Shown here: positions 43,088 through 52,029 of the stretch, piece by piece
Layout: the number at the start of each line of letters is the position of its first letter
Numbering within the stretch: position 1 is the first letter of the stretch
Assembly: GCF_002154895.1 (NCBI RefSeq)
Contig: NZ_MUIZ01000002.1
Span: forward strand, 186,001-250,000
Length of the DNA stretch: 64,000 nucleotides
Reading direction: 5' to 3'
From: Lactococcus petauri
GTDB taxonomy: Bacteria; Bacillota; Bacilli; Lactobacillales; Streptococcaceae
Notes under the pieces: generated by a model
The model's input: only the letters and a program-made list of their open reading frames with translations
Told to the model about the DNA's origin: nothing
Databases searched by the model: none
Translations under genes and position numbers: made by a program

Positions 43088-45349
43088 ATGACGATTGCTT
43101 ATCCTAAAATACTCTCAAGCTCACAAGTAAAACCTTATCTTTTTCAAGCGCGGTTTGGCTTAGAAAGAGAAGGTCACCGTGTGGATTCATCAGGAAACAT
43201 AAGCCACTTAAACCATCCGGTAGCACTTGGTTCGCGGAGCTTTCATCCTTATCTTCAAACTGACTTTTCAGAAACACAAATGGAAGCCATTACTCCAGTT
43301 TTTGAAGAGCCAAAGCAGGCGCTACAATTTATGGAGGCTCTTCATGACGTGATGATTCGCTCTCTTGAACAAGATGAGCTCCTCTGGGCCCAATCCATGC
43401 CACCCGCTTTGCCGGAAAATGAATCAAATATCCGTCTTGCCAATCTAGAAAAAAAAGAAGATGTCCTTTACCGTGAAGGTTTAGCAGAAAAATATGGCAA
43501 AAGAAAGCAAATGGTTTCTGGTATTCACTACAACTTTGAGTTTGGTGAGGATTTGCTAGAAGCGATGTGGAAGCAACAACGAGCGACAGATTTTAAAGCT
43601 TTCAAATCTGAAATTTATATGAAGCTCTCACGACAATATTTGCGCTATATGTGGATTATTACATATTGTTTAGGAGCTTCGCCACGTGTCAATGCTGGAT
43701 TTTTTACTGATAGAAATGAAAAAATACAGGAACCTGTACGTTCTATTAGAAATTCTAAATTTGGCTATCGGAACACGCCTGATATTTTCGTAAGCTATCA
43801 GAGTCTTGAACAGTATTATGATGACTTGCAAACTTACGTCAAAAAGGGTGCACTCTCTGAGATGAAGGAGTTTTATTCTGCTGTTCGTTTACGTGGTGGA
43901 AAGCGGGCGGAAGAGTTGCTGGACGTGGGCGTTCAGTATGTCGAGTTTCGCAATTTTGACTTGAATCCTTTTGTGCGAGTCGGGTTGGATGAAGATACTG
44001 CTCGATTTATCCACCTTTTTAGCCTTTATCTGATATATAAAGAGGAAGAAGAGACGCCAGATGAAGCACAAAGATTAGGTTATACAATAAATGATGTTGT
44101 AGCTTTAGAAAATCCTTTAGAAAAAACAGCTTATTATAATGAAGGCAAGCTCTTTTTCGATCAGATGCGCAGGTTTGCCCAGAACTTAGAGTTTGCCCAA
44201 GATGATTTGACGCTGATTGATAAGTTTGCTCAAATGCTGGAAAAACCAGAAACCACAATTGCTGGACAGATGGAGCTGGCTTATCGTCAAGACAAAGCTT
44301 TTGCTTTGGACTTGTCTCGCAAATACCATCAGCAATCCTATAAACGTCCTTTTCAATTGGCAGGCTTTACACATCTTGAACTTTCGACGCAAAACTTGCT
44401 TTTTGATGCTATTCAAAAAGGCTTAAAAGTTGAAATTTTAGATGCACAAGACCAGATGATTGCTTTAAGTTATAAATCTCATACAGAAATTATCGAAAAA
44501 GGAAATATGACTTCGAAAGATTCCATGGTCGCTTATGCCATTATGGAAAATAAAGTGGTCACGAAAAAGCTGCTCAGTCGGGCACATTTAAAAACTCCGC
44601 AAGGGCAAGAATTTAGCAATTTAGCAACTGCACAGGCTGCCTTTCCACTTTTCGAATCGGCCGCAATTGTTGTCAAGCCTAAATCAACGAATTATGGCAT
44701 AGGAATTTCTATCTTTAAAAAACCAGCGACACAAGAACAGTTTTATAAAGCTCTAGAAATTGCGTTCCGAGAAGATAAAGAAGTTCTTGTTGAACGATTT
44801 GTTTCTGGTACCGAATACCGTTTCTTTGTGCTGGATGGCAAGACAAGGGCAGTCCTTCGCCGGGATGCCGCACATGTTATTGGTGATGGAGTATCCACGC
44901 TCAGCCAACTGGTCGCACAGAAAAATGAGAACCCTCTACGTGGCCACGATCATCGTTTCCCCTTGGAAAAAATCCAGATTACTGCCACCGAAAAACTTAT
45001 GCTGAACGTCCAAGGTTATACGGAACAGAGTATCCCTGGAAAAGACGTAAAGGTAAACCTCCGAGAAAATTCTAATGTATCGACAGGCGGAGACTCTATC
45101 GATGTCACGGATGAGATGCCTGAAATCTATAAGAACATTGCTGAAAAAGCTGCTGAAGCTTTGCAAGTCAAGATCACTGGAGTGGATATACTGATCGAAG
45201 ATCTCAATGATAGCTTGGGTGAAAAGTACAGTATAATTGAAGCTAACTTTAATCCTGCTATGCTTTTCCATCTCTATCCGTTGAAAGGGAAAGGTCGTCG
45301 GGTAACTATGGACGTTTTGCAATTCCTTTTTCCAGAAATTTTTGCCTAA
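43088..45349 (+). CDS. gshAB: Bifunctional glutathione synthetase GshAB (GshF)
   Basis: 753 residues performing both steps of glutathione synthesis. The N-terminal gamma-glutamylcysteine ligase domain (to about residue 480) shows RFGLEREGHRVD, TDFSETQMEAITP, SGIHYNFEFGEDLLEAMW and VQYVEFRNFDLNPF. The C-terminal ATP-grasp domain (about 490-750) shows AIVVKPKSTNYGIGISIF, VERFVSGTEYRFFVLDGK and IEANFNPAMLFHLYPLKG. Length and domain order are those of GshF in streptococci, enterococci and Listeria. A TATAAT element lies near 43024 and a strong terminator follows. Many L. lactis strains import rather than make glutathione, so this gene hints at another lactococcal species. Confidence 0.96.
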   Translation: MTIAYPKILSSSQVKPYLFQARFGLEREGHRVDSSGNISHLNHPVALGSRSFHPYLQTDFSETQMEAITPVFEEPKQALQFMEALHDVMIRSLEQDELLWAQSMPPALPENESNIRLANLEKKEDVLYREGLAEKYGKRKQMVSGIHYNFEFGEDLLEAMWKQQRATDFKAFKSEIYMKLSRQYLRYMWIITYCLGASPRVNAGFFTDRNEKIQEPVRSIRNSKFGYRNTPDIFVSYQSLEQYYDDLQTYVKKGALSEMKEFYSAVRLRGGKRAEELLDVGVQYVEFRNFDLNPFVRVGLDEDTARFIHLFSLYLIYKEEEETPDEAQRLGYTINDVVALENPLEKTAYYNEGKLFFDQMRRFAQNLEFAQDDLTLIDKFAQMLEKPETTIAGQMELAYRQDKAFALDLSRKYHQQSYKRPFQLAGFTHLELSTQNLLFDAIQKGLKVEILDAQDQMIALSYKSHTEIIEKGNMTSKDSMVAYAIMENKVVTKKLLSRAHLKTPQGQEFSNLATAQAAFPLFESAAIVVKPKSTNYGIGISIFKKPATQEQFYKALEIAFREDKEVLVERFVSGTEYRFFVLDGKTRAVLRRDAAHVIGDGVSTLSQLVAQKNENPLRGHDHRFPLEKIQITATEKLMLNVQGYTEQSIPGKDVKVNLRENSNVSTGGDSIDVTDEMPEIYKNIAEKAAEALQVKITGVDILIEDLNDSLGEKYSIIEANFNPAMLFHLYPLKGKGRRVTMDVLQFLFPEIFA

Positions 45350-45350
45350 T

Positions 45351-45384
45351 AAATAAAATTCCTCTACTCGTGAGGGATTTTATT
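45351..45384 (+). terminator. Intrinsic terminator after gshAB
   Basis: AAATAAAATTCCTC and GAGGGATTTTATTT (one mismatch) around TACTCGT. Confidence 0.9.
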
Positions 45385-45461
45385 TATTGTACGGTATTTA
45401 TGAACATTTGATATGAAAAAATTGATAATAAATTTATACTTTTTTATTTTTGTGCAGAATA

Positions 45462-45529
45462 TGATAGAATAGACTTAACAAATAAAATAGGATAAAAAGG
45501 CGGTTTCAAATTTTTGAATCTGTCTTTTT
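45462..45529 (+). promoter_or_regulatory. Extended -10 promoter and terminator-like leader hairpin of the NorA-like gene
   Basis: TGATAGAAT (45462-45470) is an extended -10. About 24 bases downstream of the expected start, AAAAAGGCGGTTTC (45494-45507) pairs with GAATCTGTCTTTTT (45516-45529) with two G-T pairs and one mismatch. The T5 lies in the stem opposite A5. It could terminate transcription before the efflux gene. Confidence 0.55.
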
Positions 45530-45550
45530 ATCGGGTATCGGGGTATAGTT

Positions 45551-46717
45551 ATGAAAAACAAACAATGGATGATTAACCTAGCAATTTCAAACTTATTGCT
45601 TGTGTTCTTAGGTGTAGGTCTCGTTATTCCTGTTTTGCCACAACTGAAAGAGCAAATGCATTTTTCAGGAACAACAATGGGAATGATGATTTCGATTTTT
45701 GCTATTGCCCAATTGATTGCCTCTCCAATCGCTGGGCATTTATCGGATAAGGTTGGACGAAAAAAGCTCATTGCTTTGGGTATGATTATTTTCGCCTTTT
45801 CTGAACTTTTATTTGGTTTAGCACAAGTAAAAGCTCTTTTTTACGTGTCTCGCGCTTTGGGAGGCATTGCAGCAGCTTTATTGATGCCTTCTGTTACAGC
45901 ATATGTGGCAGATTTGACAACATTAGGCGAACGTGCCAAAGCCATGGGTAAAGTTTCAGCAGCAATCAGTGGAGGATTTATCATTGGTCCTGGTGTCGGA
46001 GGATTTTTAGCGACTTTTGGTATAAGGGTTCCTTTTTTTGTGGCTGCACTATTAGCTTTCATCGGATTTATTTTGAGTATGACTGTGTTAAAAGAGCCAG
46101 AAAAAACAATGGATATTAATCCTGACACACCAAAAGCATCTTTCTTGGATATCCTCAAAAATCCAATGTTCACATCGCTTTTTGTCGTTATTTTAATTTC
46201 TTCGTTTGGTCTGCAAGCCTTCGAATCAATTTATAGCATCATGGCGACAATCAATTTTGGCTTTACTACAAGTGAAATTGCTTTAGTAATTACAGTAAGT
46301 GGTATTATCGCCCTTTTCTTCCAACTCTTCCTGTTCGACTGGATTGTTGGAAAGATTGGTGAAATGCATTTGATTCATTTGACCTTCTTTGCAAGTGCGC
46401 TCTTTATTGCTATTATTGCTTTCACAGGTAATCGCATCACTGTTGCTATTTCTACATTTGTTGTCTTCCTCGCCTTTGATTTATTTAGACCGGCAGTAAC
46501 AACTTACTTGTCAAAACACGCAGGAGACCAACAAGGAGCAATCAATGGATTGAATTCAACCTTTACAAGTTTTGGTAATATTTTAGGTCCATTGGCTGCA
46601 GGAGTAATGTTTGATATCAATCATTTCTTCCCTTACTATATCTCTGCGATTATCTTGTTTGGTACCGGTGTATTGTCAATGCTTATGAACCGTAAATCGA
46701 AAAAAATGAAAAATTAA
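45551..46717 (+). CDS. MFS multidrug efflux transporter (NorA/Bmr type)
   Basis: 388 residues with 12 membrane segments, of the DHA1 drug:H+ antiporter family. Motif A is GHLSDKVGRKKLIALG. The N-terminal LGVGLVIPVLPQLKEQM and motif C, SGGFIIGPGVGGFLA, closely match NorA/Bmr of staphylococci and bacilli, which export fluoroquinolones and dyes. Only a weak ribosome site (GGGG, 45540-45543) precedes the ATG. The leader includes a terminator-like hairpin that may hold expression low until induction. Confidence 0.9.
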   Translation: MKNKQWMINLAISNLLLVFLGVGLVIPVLPQLKEQMHFSGTTMGMMISIFAIAQLIASPIAGHLSDKVGRKKLIALGMIIFAFSELLFGLAQVKALFYVSRALGGIAAALLMPSVTAYVADLTTLGERAKAMGKVSAAISGGFIIGPGVGGFLATFGIRVPFFVAALLAFIGFILSMTVLKEPEKTMDINPDTPKASFLDILKNPMFTSLFVVILISSFGLQAFESIYSIMATINFGFTTSEIALVITVSGIIALFFQLFLFDWIVGKIGEMHLIHLTFFASALFIAIIAFTGNRITVAISTFVVFLAFDLFRPAVTTYLSKHAGDQQGAINGLNSTFTSFGNILGPLAAGVMFDINHFFPYYISAIILFGTGVLSMLMNRKSKKMKN

Positions 46718-46748
46718 AAAAGAGTTCTTTACGAAGAACCCTTTTTTA
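46716..46748. terminator. Terminator between the convergent efflux and DUF308 genes
   Basis: AAAAAGAGTTCTT and AAGAACCCTTTTT around TACG with flanking A and T tracts. Confidence 0.85.
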
Positions 46749-46765
46749 TTTGGCACTTGCAAAGA

Positions 46766-47296
46766 TTACCAAGTAAAGTAACGAATCAATTTGAAAATTC
46801 CTAAGATAAGAACAACAACACCGAGAAGTGTCCAAAGTGCCATTGCACCCCATAAGGGTGTGAGCAAGAGCATGAAGCCCGCAACGACACTGAGAAGTCC
46901 TGAAAGAATTGTCCAAGGTTTAGATGGAGAATATGGAACAAACCCAAAGGAAACAAAGCCTTCAGTAATCCATGTGAATCCAACTAAAATACCAATGATG
47001 ATAAACAAGGTAGCTGTTGCAGCTGCCAAGTTAATTAAAGAGAAAATCCCCGCAACCAAGTAAACCGTACCTAAAAGAAGATGTCCAAAGCGTGACCACG
47101 GATTTTCATTCATCAAGGCAAAGATAGAAACAAGATAAGAAACCCCAATTAAAATGAAGGAAATCCCAATCAAAACTGTTCCAACTTGTGCTGTACGTCC
47201 AGGCCAAAACAAAATGAGTAATCCAATAAGTGTGGAAATAAGACCATTAATTCCGACGTTGTTACGTAATTTTTTCGAAAAGTTTTCAGAAAACAT
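46766..47296 (-). CDS. HdeD/DUF308-family membrane protein
   Basis: 176 residues with six membrane helices, packed as short pairs: LISTLIGLLILFWPGRTAQV, LIGISFILIGVSYLVSIFAL and FTWITEGFVSFGF are typical of the DUF308/HdeD family. In enterobacteria HdeD is linked to acid resistance; the molecular role in Firmicutes is unknown. The ATG at 47296 follows AAAGGGG on the minus strand. Monocistronic and convergent with the efflux gene. Confidence 0.85.
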   Translation of the reverse strand: MFSENFSKKLRNNVGINGLISTLIGLLILFWPGRTAQVGTVLIGISFILIGVSYLVSIFALMNENPWSRFGHLLLGTVYLVAGIFSLINLAAATATLFIIIGILVGFTWITEGFVSFGFVPYSPSKPWTILSGLLSVVAGFMLLLTPLWGAMALWTLLGVVVLILGIFKLIRYFTW

Positions 47297-47381
47297 ATTT
47301 ATACCCCTTTCTTTTCTGATAATTTAATTATAACTTATTTTGGAGAGAAGTGCCCATAATATATTTGCCTAGTTATTATAA

Positions 47382-47410
47382 TTGACATTCTGAAAAAGGA
47401 CATTTATACT
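47382..47410 (+). promoter_or_regulatory. Promoter of the Rrf2-family gene
   Basis: TTGACA (47382-47387), 17 bases, TATACT (47405-47410). Confidence 0.75.
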
Positions 47411-47441
47411 TAAGGTAAAATGAGAGTCGAAGGAGAAAAAA

Positions 47442-47882
47442 ATGCAAATATCAAGTCGCTTTACGATTGCACTTCATATTTTTGCCTGTATCCATACCTT
47501 TGAGGGAGAACATAAGATTACCAGTGATTTTTTGGCTACAAGTATTAATGTAAATCCCGTGATTATTCGAAGAGTATTACAGCAACTGAAAGCTAACGAA
47601 TTAGTGCATGTTGTACGCGGGAGTGGTGGAGCTGCAATCGCTAAACCAATTGAAGACATTAGTTTATTCGATATTTATAGTGCGGTTGAAGTCATTAATA
47701 AAAATGGCTTATTCCATTTTCACGAACATCCCAGCCCTGACTGTTCTGTCGGGAAAAATATCCATCAGGTACTGGATGATAAACTTGATTTAATTCAAAA
47801 AGCGATGGAAGACCAAATGAAGGCGATGAGTTTACAAGAAGTAATTACTGATATTGATCATTATGTGGCGATAAATCCTTAA
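47442..47882 (+). CDS. Rrf2-family transcriptional regulator (YwnA-like)
   Basis: 146 residues with a winged helix: SRFTIALHIFACIHTFEGEH, FLATSINVNPVIIRRVLQQL (recognition helix) and VRGSGGAAIAKPIEDISLFD. The three clustered Cys that hold an Fe-S cluster in IscR/NsrR are absent; only Cys in FACIH and PDCSVG remain, so a thiol or cluster-free mode is likely, as in YwnA/CymR. It stands directly before an NAD(P)-binding gene as ywnA does before ywnB in Bacillus. An inverted repeat between them is a likely operator. Confidence 0.88.
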   Translation: MQISSRFTIALHIFACIHTFEGEHKITSDFLATSINVNPVIIRRVLQQLKANELVHVVRGSGGAAIAKPIEDISLFDIYSAVEVINKNGLFHFHEHPSPDCSVGKNIHQVLDDKLDLIQKAMEDQMKAMSLQEVITDIDHYVAINP

Positions 47883-47894
47883 GAAACCAAATCG

Positions 47895-47948
47895 TTGACA
47901 TTTAATAAAAGCTTATGTAGAATTAGTTGTAACAAAAAATATTACAAC
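47895..47948 (+). promoter_or_regulatory. Promoter and inverted-repeat operator of the YwnB-like gene
   Basis: TTGACA (47895-47900), 17 bases, TAGAAT (47918-47923). GTTGTAA (47926-47932) and TTACAAC (47942-47948) are perfect 7-base arms nine bases apart, placed over the expected start point. The neighbouring Rrf2-type repressor is the natural candidate to bind it. Confidence 0.65.
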
Positions 47949-47970
47949 AAAAAAGACATGGAGGTCTAAT

Positions 47971-48600
47971 ATGAAATTAGCAGTAGTAGCAGCAAATGGT
48001 AAAGCTGGTCGTCTTATTGTACAAGAAGCAGTAGACAGAGGCTTGGATGTAACAGCAATTGTTCGAGGCGAAAACAAAACAGTAGCTCCATCTTCTATCC
48101 AGAAAGATTTGTTTGATTTAACTAAAGAAGACATCAAGGATTTTGATGTTATTATCGATGCTTTTGGAACATGGGCAGAAGATAGCTTGGAGCAACATAC
48201 TACTTCAATCCAACATCTTGCTGATCTTGTTGAAGGTACGGACAAGCGCTTGTTGATTGTTGGTGGTGCCGGAAGTCTTTATCTTAATCCAGAACATGAT
48301 TTGGCACTTTATCAATCAGAAGGTTTCCCAGATGCTTTCAAACCATTGGCAACAGCTATGTCTGATTCATTAACTGCGTTGAGAAAACGTCAGGATGTGA
48401 AATGGACTTATGTAAGCCCTGCTGCAGACTTCCAAGCAGATGGTGAAAAAACTGGAGACTATGTTGTTGCGGGAGAAGAGTTTACGGTTAATGACAAAGG
48501 CGAAAGTGTGATTAGTTATGCAGACTATGCGAAAGCGATGATTAATATTGCACTGGAAGGAAATTATGTCGGACAACGTATCAGCGTTTTTCAAAAATAG
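47971..48600 (+). CDS. NAD(P)-binding oxidoreductase-like protein (YwnB type)
   Basis: 209 residues with a Rossmann fold of the SDR_a5/NmrA group: KLAVVAANGKAGRLIVQEAV at the N-terminus, VIIDAFGTWAEDSLEQH near residue 70, LLIVGGAGSLYLNPEHD near 94 and WTYVSPAADFQADGEK near 145. It binds NAD(P)(H); the substrate is unknown. It has its own promoter and operator following the Rrf2 gene. A strong terminator follows. Confidence 0.87.
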   Translation: MKLAVVAANGKAGRLIVQEAVDRGLDVTAIVRGENKTVAPSSIQKDLFDLTKEDIKDFDVIIDAFGTWAEDSLEQHTTSIQHLADLVEGTDKRLLIVGGAGSLYLNPEHDLALYQSEGFPDAFKPLATAMSDSLTALRKRQDVKWTYVSPAADFQADGEKTGDYVVAGEEFTVNDKGESVISYADYAKAMINIALEGNYVGQRISVFQK

Positions 48601-48604
48601 TAAA

Positions 48605-48643
48605 ATAAGAGGGGTTTTCTCAAGAAAACCCCTCTTATTTTTA
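48605..48643 (+). terminator. Intrinsic terminator
   Basis: ATAAGAGGGGTTTTC and GAAAACCCCTCTTAT are perfect 15-base arms around TCAA. Confidence 0.95.
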
Positions 48644-48666
48644 TATGTAAATTTATGAGCAAATAG

Positions 48667-48696
48667 TTTGACCTTTACTGACCAAAAGAGTATAAT
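48667..48696 (+). promoter_or_regulatory. clpB promoter with CtsR-type operator
   Basis: TTGACC (48668-48673), 17 bases, TATAAT (48691-48696). TTTGACC-TTT-ACTGACC (48667-48683) fits the CtsR heptad repeat in its reverse orientation, with two mismatches in the second heptad. CtsR would repress clpB outside heat shock. Confidence 0.72.
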
Positions 48697-48758
48697 TAAG
48701 AGGTAGTAAGAAAAATGAGAAAAATACTACATTACTATGAAATGAATCGAGGTGCATT

Positions 48759-51362
48759 ATGGACATCGAAAAAATGACAACAAGTATGCAAAAATCGCTT
48801 TATGAAGCGCAACAAATTGCGCAGACTCGCCATCATCAAGCGATTGAAATTCCACATTTATGGCGAATATTTGTACAACCGAACAGTTTTGCCTTTAATT
48901 TTTACAAAGATTCAGAAATTGACATTGAAGAATTTACAAAAGTTATTGAAAAAGAAATAGATAAAATTTCTTCTGTTGAGGGAAGCAATATTACCTATGG
49001 TCAAAATATTAGCGCAGATCTCTTTAATTTGTTCAATGCAGCAGATAAGATTGCCAAAGATATGGGTGATGAATATCTCTCAACTGAAATTGTACTCTTG
49101 GCCCTTTTTGAGTTAAAGAAAAATCCTTTAACAGAATATCTGGTTAGCCATGGAATGAATAAAGAAAAAACGAAATTAGCAATTGAAAACCTACGAGGAG
49201 GTGATAAAGTGACAAACCAAAATGCTGAAGATACATATAAAGCACTTGAAAAATACGGCGTCGACCTTGTTGCTCAAGTGAAATCAGGAAAACAAGATCC
49301 TGTAATTGGACGTGATGAAGAAATTCGTGATATTATTCGTGTCTTATCACGTAAAACAAAAAATAACCCGGTTCTAATTGGTGAACCTGGTGTAGGTAAA
49401 ACAGCCATTGTTGAAGGACTTGCGCAACGTATTGTCCGTAAAGATGTACCTGAAAATCTAAAAGATAAAACAGTATTCTCTTTGGATATGGGGGCACTTA
49501 TTGCAGGTGCTAAATACCGTGGTGAGTTTGAAGAACGTCTGAAAGCAGTACTGAATGAAGTTAAAAAATCTGACGGACAAATTATTCTCTTTATTGATGA
49601 GTTACACACGATCGTCGGTGCTGGTAAGACTGAAGGTTCAATGGATGCTGGTAATCTTTTGAAACCGATGCTTGCACGTGGTGAATTGCATTTAATTGGT
49701 GCAACAACTTTGGACGAGTACCGTAAATATATGGAAACAGACAAAGCTTTGGAACGTCGTTTCCAAAAAGTTCTAGTTACTGAACCAACAGTTGAAGATA
49801 CTATTTCCATTCTGCGTGGTTTGAAAGAACGTTTTGAAATTCACCACGGTGTAACAATCCACGATAACGCATTGGTTGCAGCAGCAACACTTTCTGATCG
49901 TTATATTACAGACCGTTTCTTGCCAGATAAAGCGATTGACTTAGTCGATGAAGCCAGCGCAACAATTCGTGTTGAAATGAATTCTCTGCCAACAGAACTC
50001 GACCAAGCAAACCGTCGCTTGATGCAGTTGGAAATTGAAGAAGCAGCGCTCAAAAAAGAACGTGATGATGCTTCGAAGAAACGTTTAAATATCATTCGTG
50101 AAGAAATTGCAGAACTTCGTGAAGAAAACAATCAACTTAAAGCCCAATGGGAAGCTGAAAAGAAAGAAGTGGGCAATATTTCTGATAAACGGAATGAACT
50201 GGAACGTGCACGCCATGAATTAGAAGAAGCACAAAATGAAGGTGACTTTGAAAAAGCAGCGGCCTTACGTTACGGTAAAATTCCAGAAATTGAACAATCA
50301 CTGAAAGATCTTGAAAGCAAAGCAAAATCAGATGATCTCAGTCTTGTTCAAGAATCTGTCACTGAAGAACAAATTGCGGAAGTTGTGGGCCGTATGACAG
50401 GTATTCCTGTGACAAAACTGGTGGAAGGTGAACGTGAAAAACTCCTTCATTTACCAGAAACTCTTCATCAACGTGTAGTAGGGCAAGATGAGGCAGTTGA
50501 AGCTGTGTCTGATGCTATTATTCGTGCTCGAGCAGGAATTCAAGACCCTAATCGTCCTTTAGGTTCCTTCCTTTTCTTAGGACCTACAGGTGTTGGTAAG
50601 ACAGAGTTAGCTAAAGCCTTGGCCGAAAATTTATTTGACTCCGAAGAACACATGGTTCGTATTGACATGAGTGAATATATGGAAAAACACAGTGTATCCC
50701 GTCTTGTCGGAGCTCCTCCAGGATATGTTGGTTATGATGAAGGTGGTCAACTGACAGAAGCTGTGCGCCGTAACCCATATACAATTATTTTGTTGGACGA
50801 AATTGAAAAAGCTCACCCAGACGTCTTCAATATCTTGTTGCAAGTCTTGGATGACGGCCGTTTGACGGATTCAAAAGGCGTTTTGGTCGACTTCAAGAAT
50901 ACTGTTTTGATTATGACATCAAATGTCGGATCACAATATTTGCTAGACAATGTTGATGATCAAGGTGAAATATCTGAAGAAACAACTGAAGAAGTGATGA
51001 AACAATTGCGGATGCATTTCAAACCAGAATTCCTCAACCGTATTGATGATACTATTCTCTTCAAACCATTGTCATTGAATAATATTAAAAATATTATTGT
51101 GAAGATGACCGGTCAATTGACACAACGTCTTGAAGAAATGTCTGTTGAACTAGAACTTAGTGAAGAAGTCAAAGCATGGATTGCAGAAAATGCTTATGAA
51201 CCAGCTTATGGTGCACGTCCATTAAAACGTTACTTGACAAAAGTTATTGAAAATCCACTTGCTAAATTAATTATTGCAGGTAAAATTCCACCAAAAACTA
51301 AAGTTCTTGTCAAACTTGTCGACAATAAAATTGACTTTGATATCTTACCCATCGAAGAATAA
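48759..51362 (+). CDS. clpB: ATP-dependent disaggregase ClpB
   Basis: 867 residues, the Hsp100 chaperone that pulls proteins out of aggregates with DnaK. Order: N-terminal Clp domain (1-150), AAA1 with Walker [10 protein letters not shown] and FIDELHT, the coiled-coil middle domain (about 400-530, [20 protein letters not shown]), AAA2 with [14 protein letters not shown] and [13 protein letters not shown], and the C-terminal D2-small domain with [10 protein letters not shown]. The middle domain length and the absence of an IGF/LGF ClpP loop separate ClpB from ClpC and ClpE. The CtsR-type promoter fits heat-shock control. Confidence 0.96.
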   Translation: MDIEKMTTSMQKSLYEAQQIAQTRHHQAIEIPHLWRIFVQPNSFAFNFYKDSEIDIEEFTKVIEKEIDKISSVEGSNITYGQNISADLFNLFNAADKIAKDMGDEYLSTEIVLLALFELKKNPLTEYLVSHGMNKEKTKLAIENLRGGDKVTNQNAEDTYKALEKYGVDLVAQVKSGKQDPVIGRDEEIRDIIRVLSRKTKNNPVLIGEPGVGKTAIVEGLAQRIVRKDVPENLKDKTVFSLDMGALIAGAKYRGEFEERLKAVLNEVKKSDGQIILFIDELHTIVGAGKTEGSMDAGNLLKPMLARGELHLIGATTLDEYRKYMETDKALERRFQKVLVTEPTVEDTISILRGLKERFEIHHGVTIHDNALVAAATLSDRYITDRFLPDKAIDLVDEASATIRVEMNSLPTELDQANRRLMQLEIEEAALKKERDDASKKRLNIIREEIAELREENNQLKAQWEAEKKEVGNISDKRNELERARHELEEAQNEGDFEKAAALRYGKIPEIEQSLKDLESKAKSDDLSLVQESVTEEQIAEVVGRMTGIPVTKLVEGEREKLLHLPETLHQRVVGQDEAVEAVSDAIIRARAGIQDPNRPLGSFLFLGPTGVGKTELAKALAENLFDSEEHMVRIDMSEYMEKHSVSRLVGAPPGYVGYDEGGQLTEAVRRNPYTIILLDEIEKAHPDVFNILLQVLDDGRLTDSKGVLVDFKNTVLIMTSNVGSQYLLDNVDDQGEISEETTEEVMKQLRMHFKPEFLNRIDDTILFKPLSLNNIKNIIVKMTGQLTQRLEEMSVELELSEEVKAWIAENAYEPAYGARPLKRYLTKVIENPLAKLIIAGKIPPKTKVLVKLVDNKIDFDILPIEE

Positions 51363-51376
51363 TTGAAGAAAAAGAG

Positions 51377-51403
51377 AAAAGCCCGCGTTATCTCGGGCTT
51401 TTT
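51377..51403 (+). terminator. Intrinsic terminator after clpB
   Basis: AAAAGCCCG and CGGGCTTTT around CGTTATCT. Confidence 0.92.
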
Positions 51404-51444
51404 GTATATAAAAATAGTATTTTGTCGAAATTTACAGATAATTC

Positions 51445-51474
51445 TTGACAACTTATAGCTTTTAGATGTAAAAT
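51445..51474 (+). promoter_or_regulatory. ndk promoter
   Basis: TTGACA (51445-51450), 18 bases, TAAAAT (51469-51474). Confidence 0.65.
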
Positions 51475-51503
51475 ATAAACACGATATATAGGAGGAGTCA
51501 ATC

Positions 51504-51920
51504 ATGGAAAAAACTTTCTTTATTATTAAACCTGACGGCGTTCAACGTGGTCTTGTAGGTGAAATATTGAAACGAATCGAGCAGCGTGGTTTTCAGCTAG
51601 AAAAACTAGAGCGACGTTCTGCTCCAAATGGAGACTTGATTGACAAGCATTACGAAGCATTAGTTGATAAAGATTTTTATCCAAGTATTCGTAGTTATAT
51701 GACTTCTGGACCAGTAGTTGTTGGTGTGATATCTGGTGTAGAAGCTATTTCTTGCTGGCGCACAATGATGGGGACAACTAATCCTAGTCAAGCTCAACCA
51801 GGGACTATTCGTGGAGATTTTGCTCAATCACCTGAAAAAGGTAAAGCCATTAAAAATATTGTCCATGGATCAGACTCACCGGAATCTGCAGAGCGAGAAA
51901 TAGCACTCTGGTTTTCATAA
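51504..51920 (+). CDS. ndk: Nucleoside diphosphate kinase
   Basis: 138 residues. It transfers the gamma-phosphate of ATP to nucleoside diphosphates through a phosphohistidine. [20 protein letters not shown] starts the fold; the active His sits in [16 protein letters not shown] (near residue 120), and [10 protein letters not shown] is also conserved. AGGAGG precedes the ATG. The lmrP attenuator begins about 20 bases after its stop, so ndk transcripts probably run into that terminator. Confidence 0.96.
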   Translation: MEKTFFIIKPDGVQRGLVGEILKRIEQRGFQLEKLERRSAPNGDLIDKHYEALVDKDFYPSIRSYMTSGPVVVGVISGVEAISCWRTMMGTTNPSQAQPGTIRGDFAQSPEKGKAIKNIVHGSDSPESAEREIALWFS

Positions 51921-51940
51921 ACAGAAATAACGTCAAGGAC

Positions 51941-52000
51941 AAAGGCTTTCCATGGAAGTTTGAGCGACAAAGCTCCAAACATTAAAGGGAAGTCTTTTTT
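51941..52000 (+). promoter_or_regulatory. Putative ribosome-mediated transcription attenuator of lmrP with a 3-codon uORF
   Basis: AAAGG (51941-51945), six bases, then ATG GAA GTT TGA (51952-51963, Met-Glu-Val). AAGGCTTTCC (51942-51951) pairs over all ten bases with GGGAAGTCTT (51987-51996), followed by T7. Inside lies a second hairpin, GTTTGAGC (51958-51965) with GCTCCAAAC (one bulge). The ribosome site and start codon of the uORF thus sit in and next to the terminator's 5' arm, so a ribosome stalled there would block terminator formation. Confidence 0.6.
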
Positions 52001-52029
52001 TGTTTGCTATTTTATTCAAGGAGAAGAAT

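Noticed and set aside
45514-45576. TTG-initiated uORF in the NorA-like leader
   Set aside because: Starts in the hairpin loop with poorly spaced ribosome site and overlaps the pump gene start; no convincing coupling.
49274-49810. 178-codon minus-strand frame opposite clpB
   Set aside because: Ser-rich antisense shadow of the AAA1 domain; not plausible as a protein.
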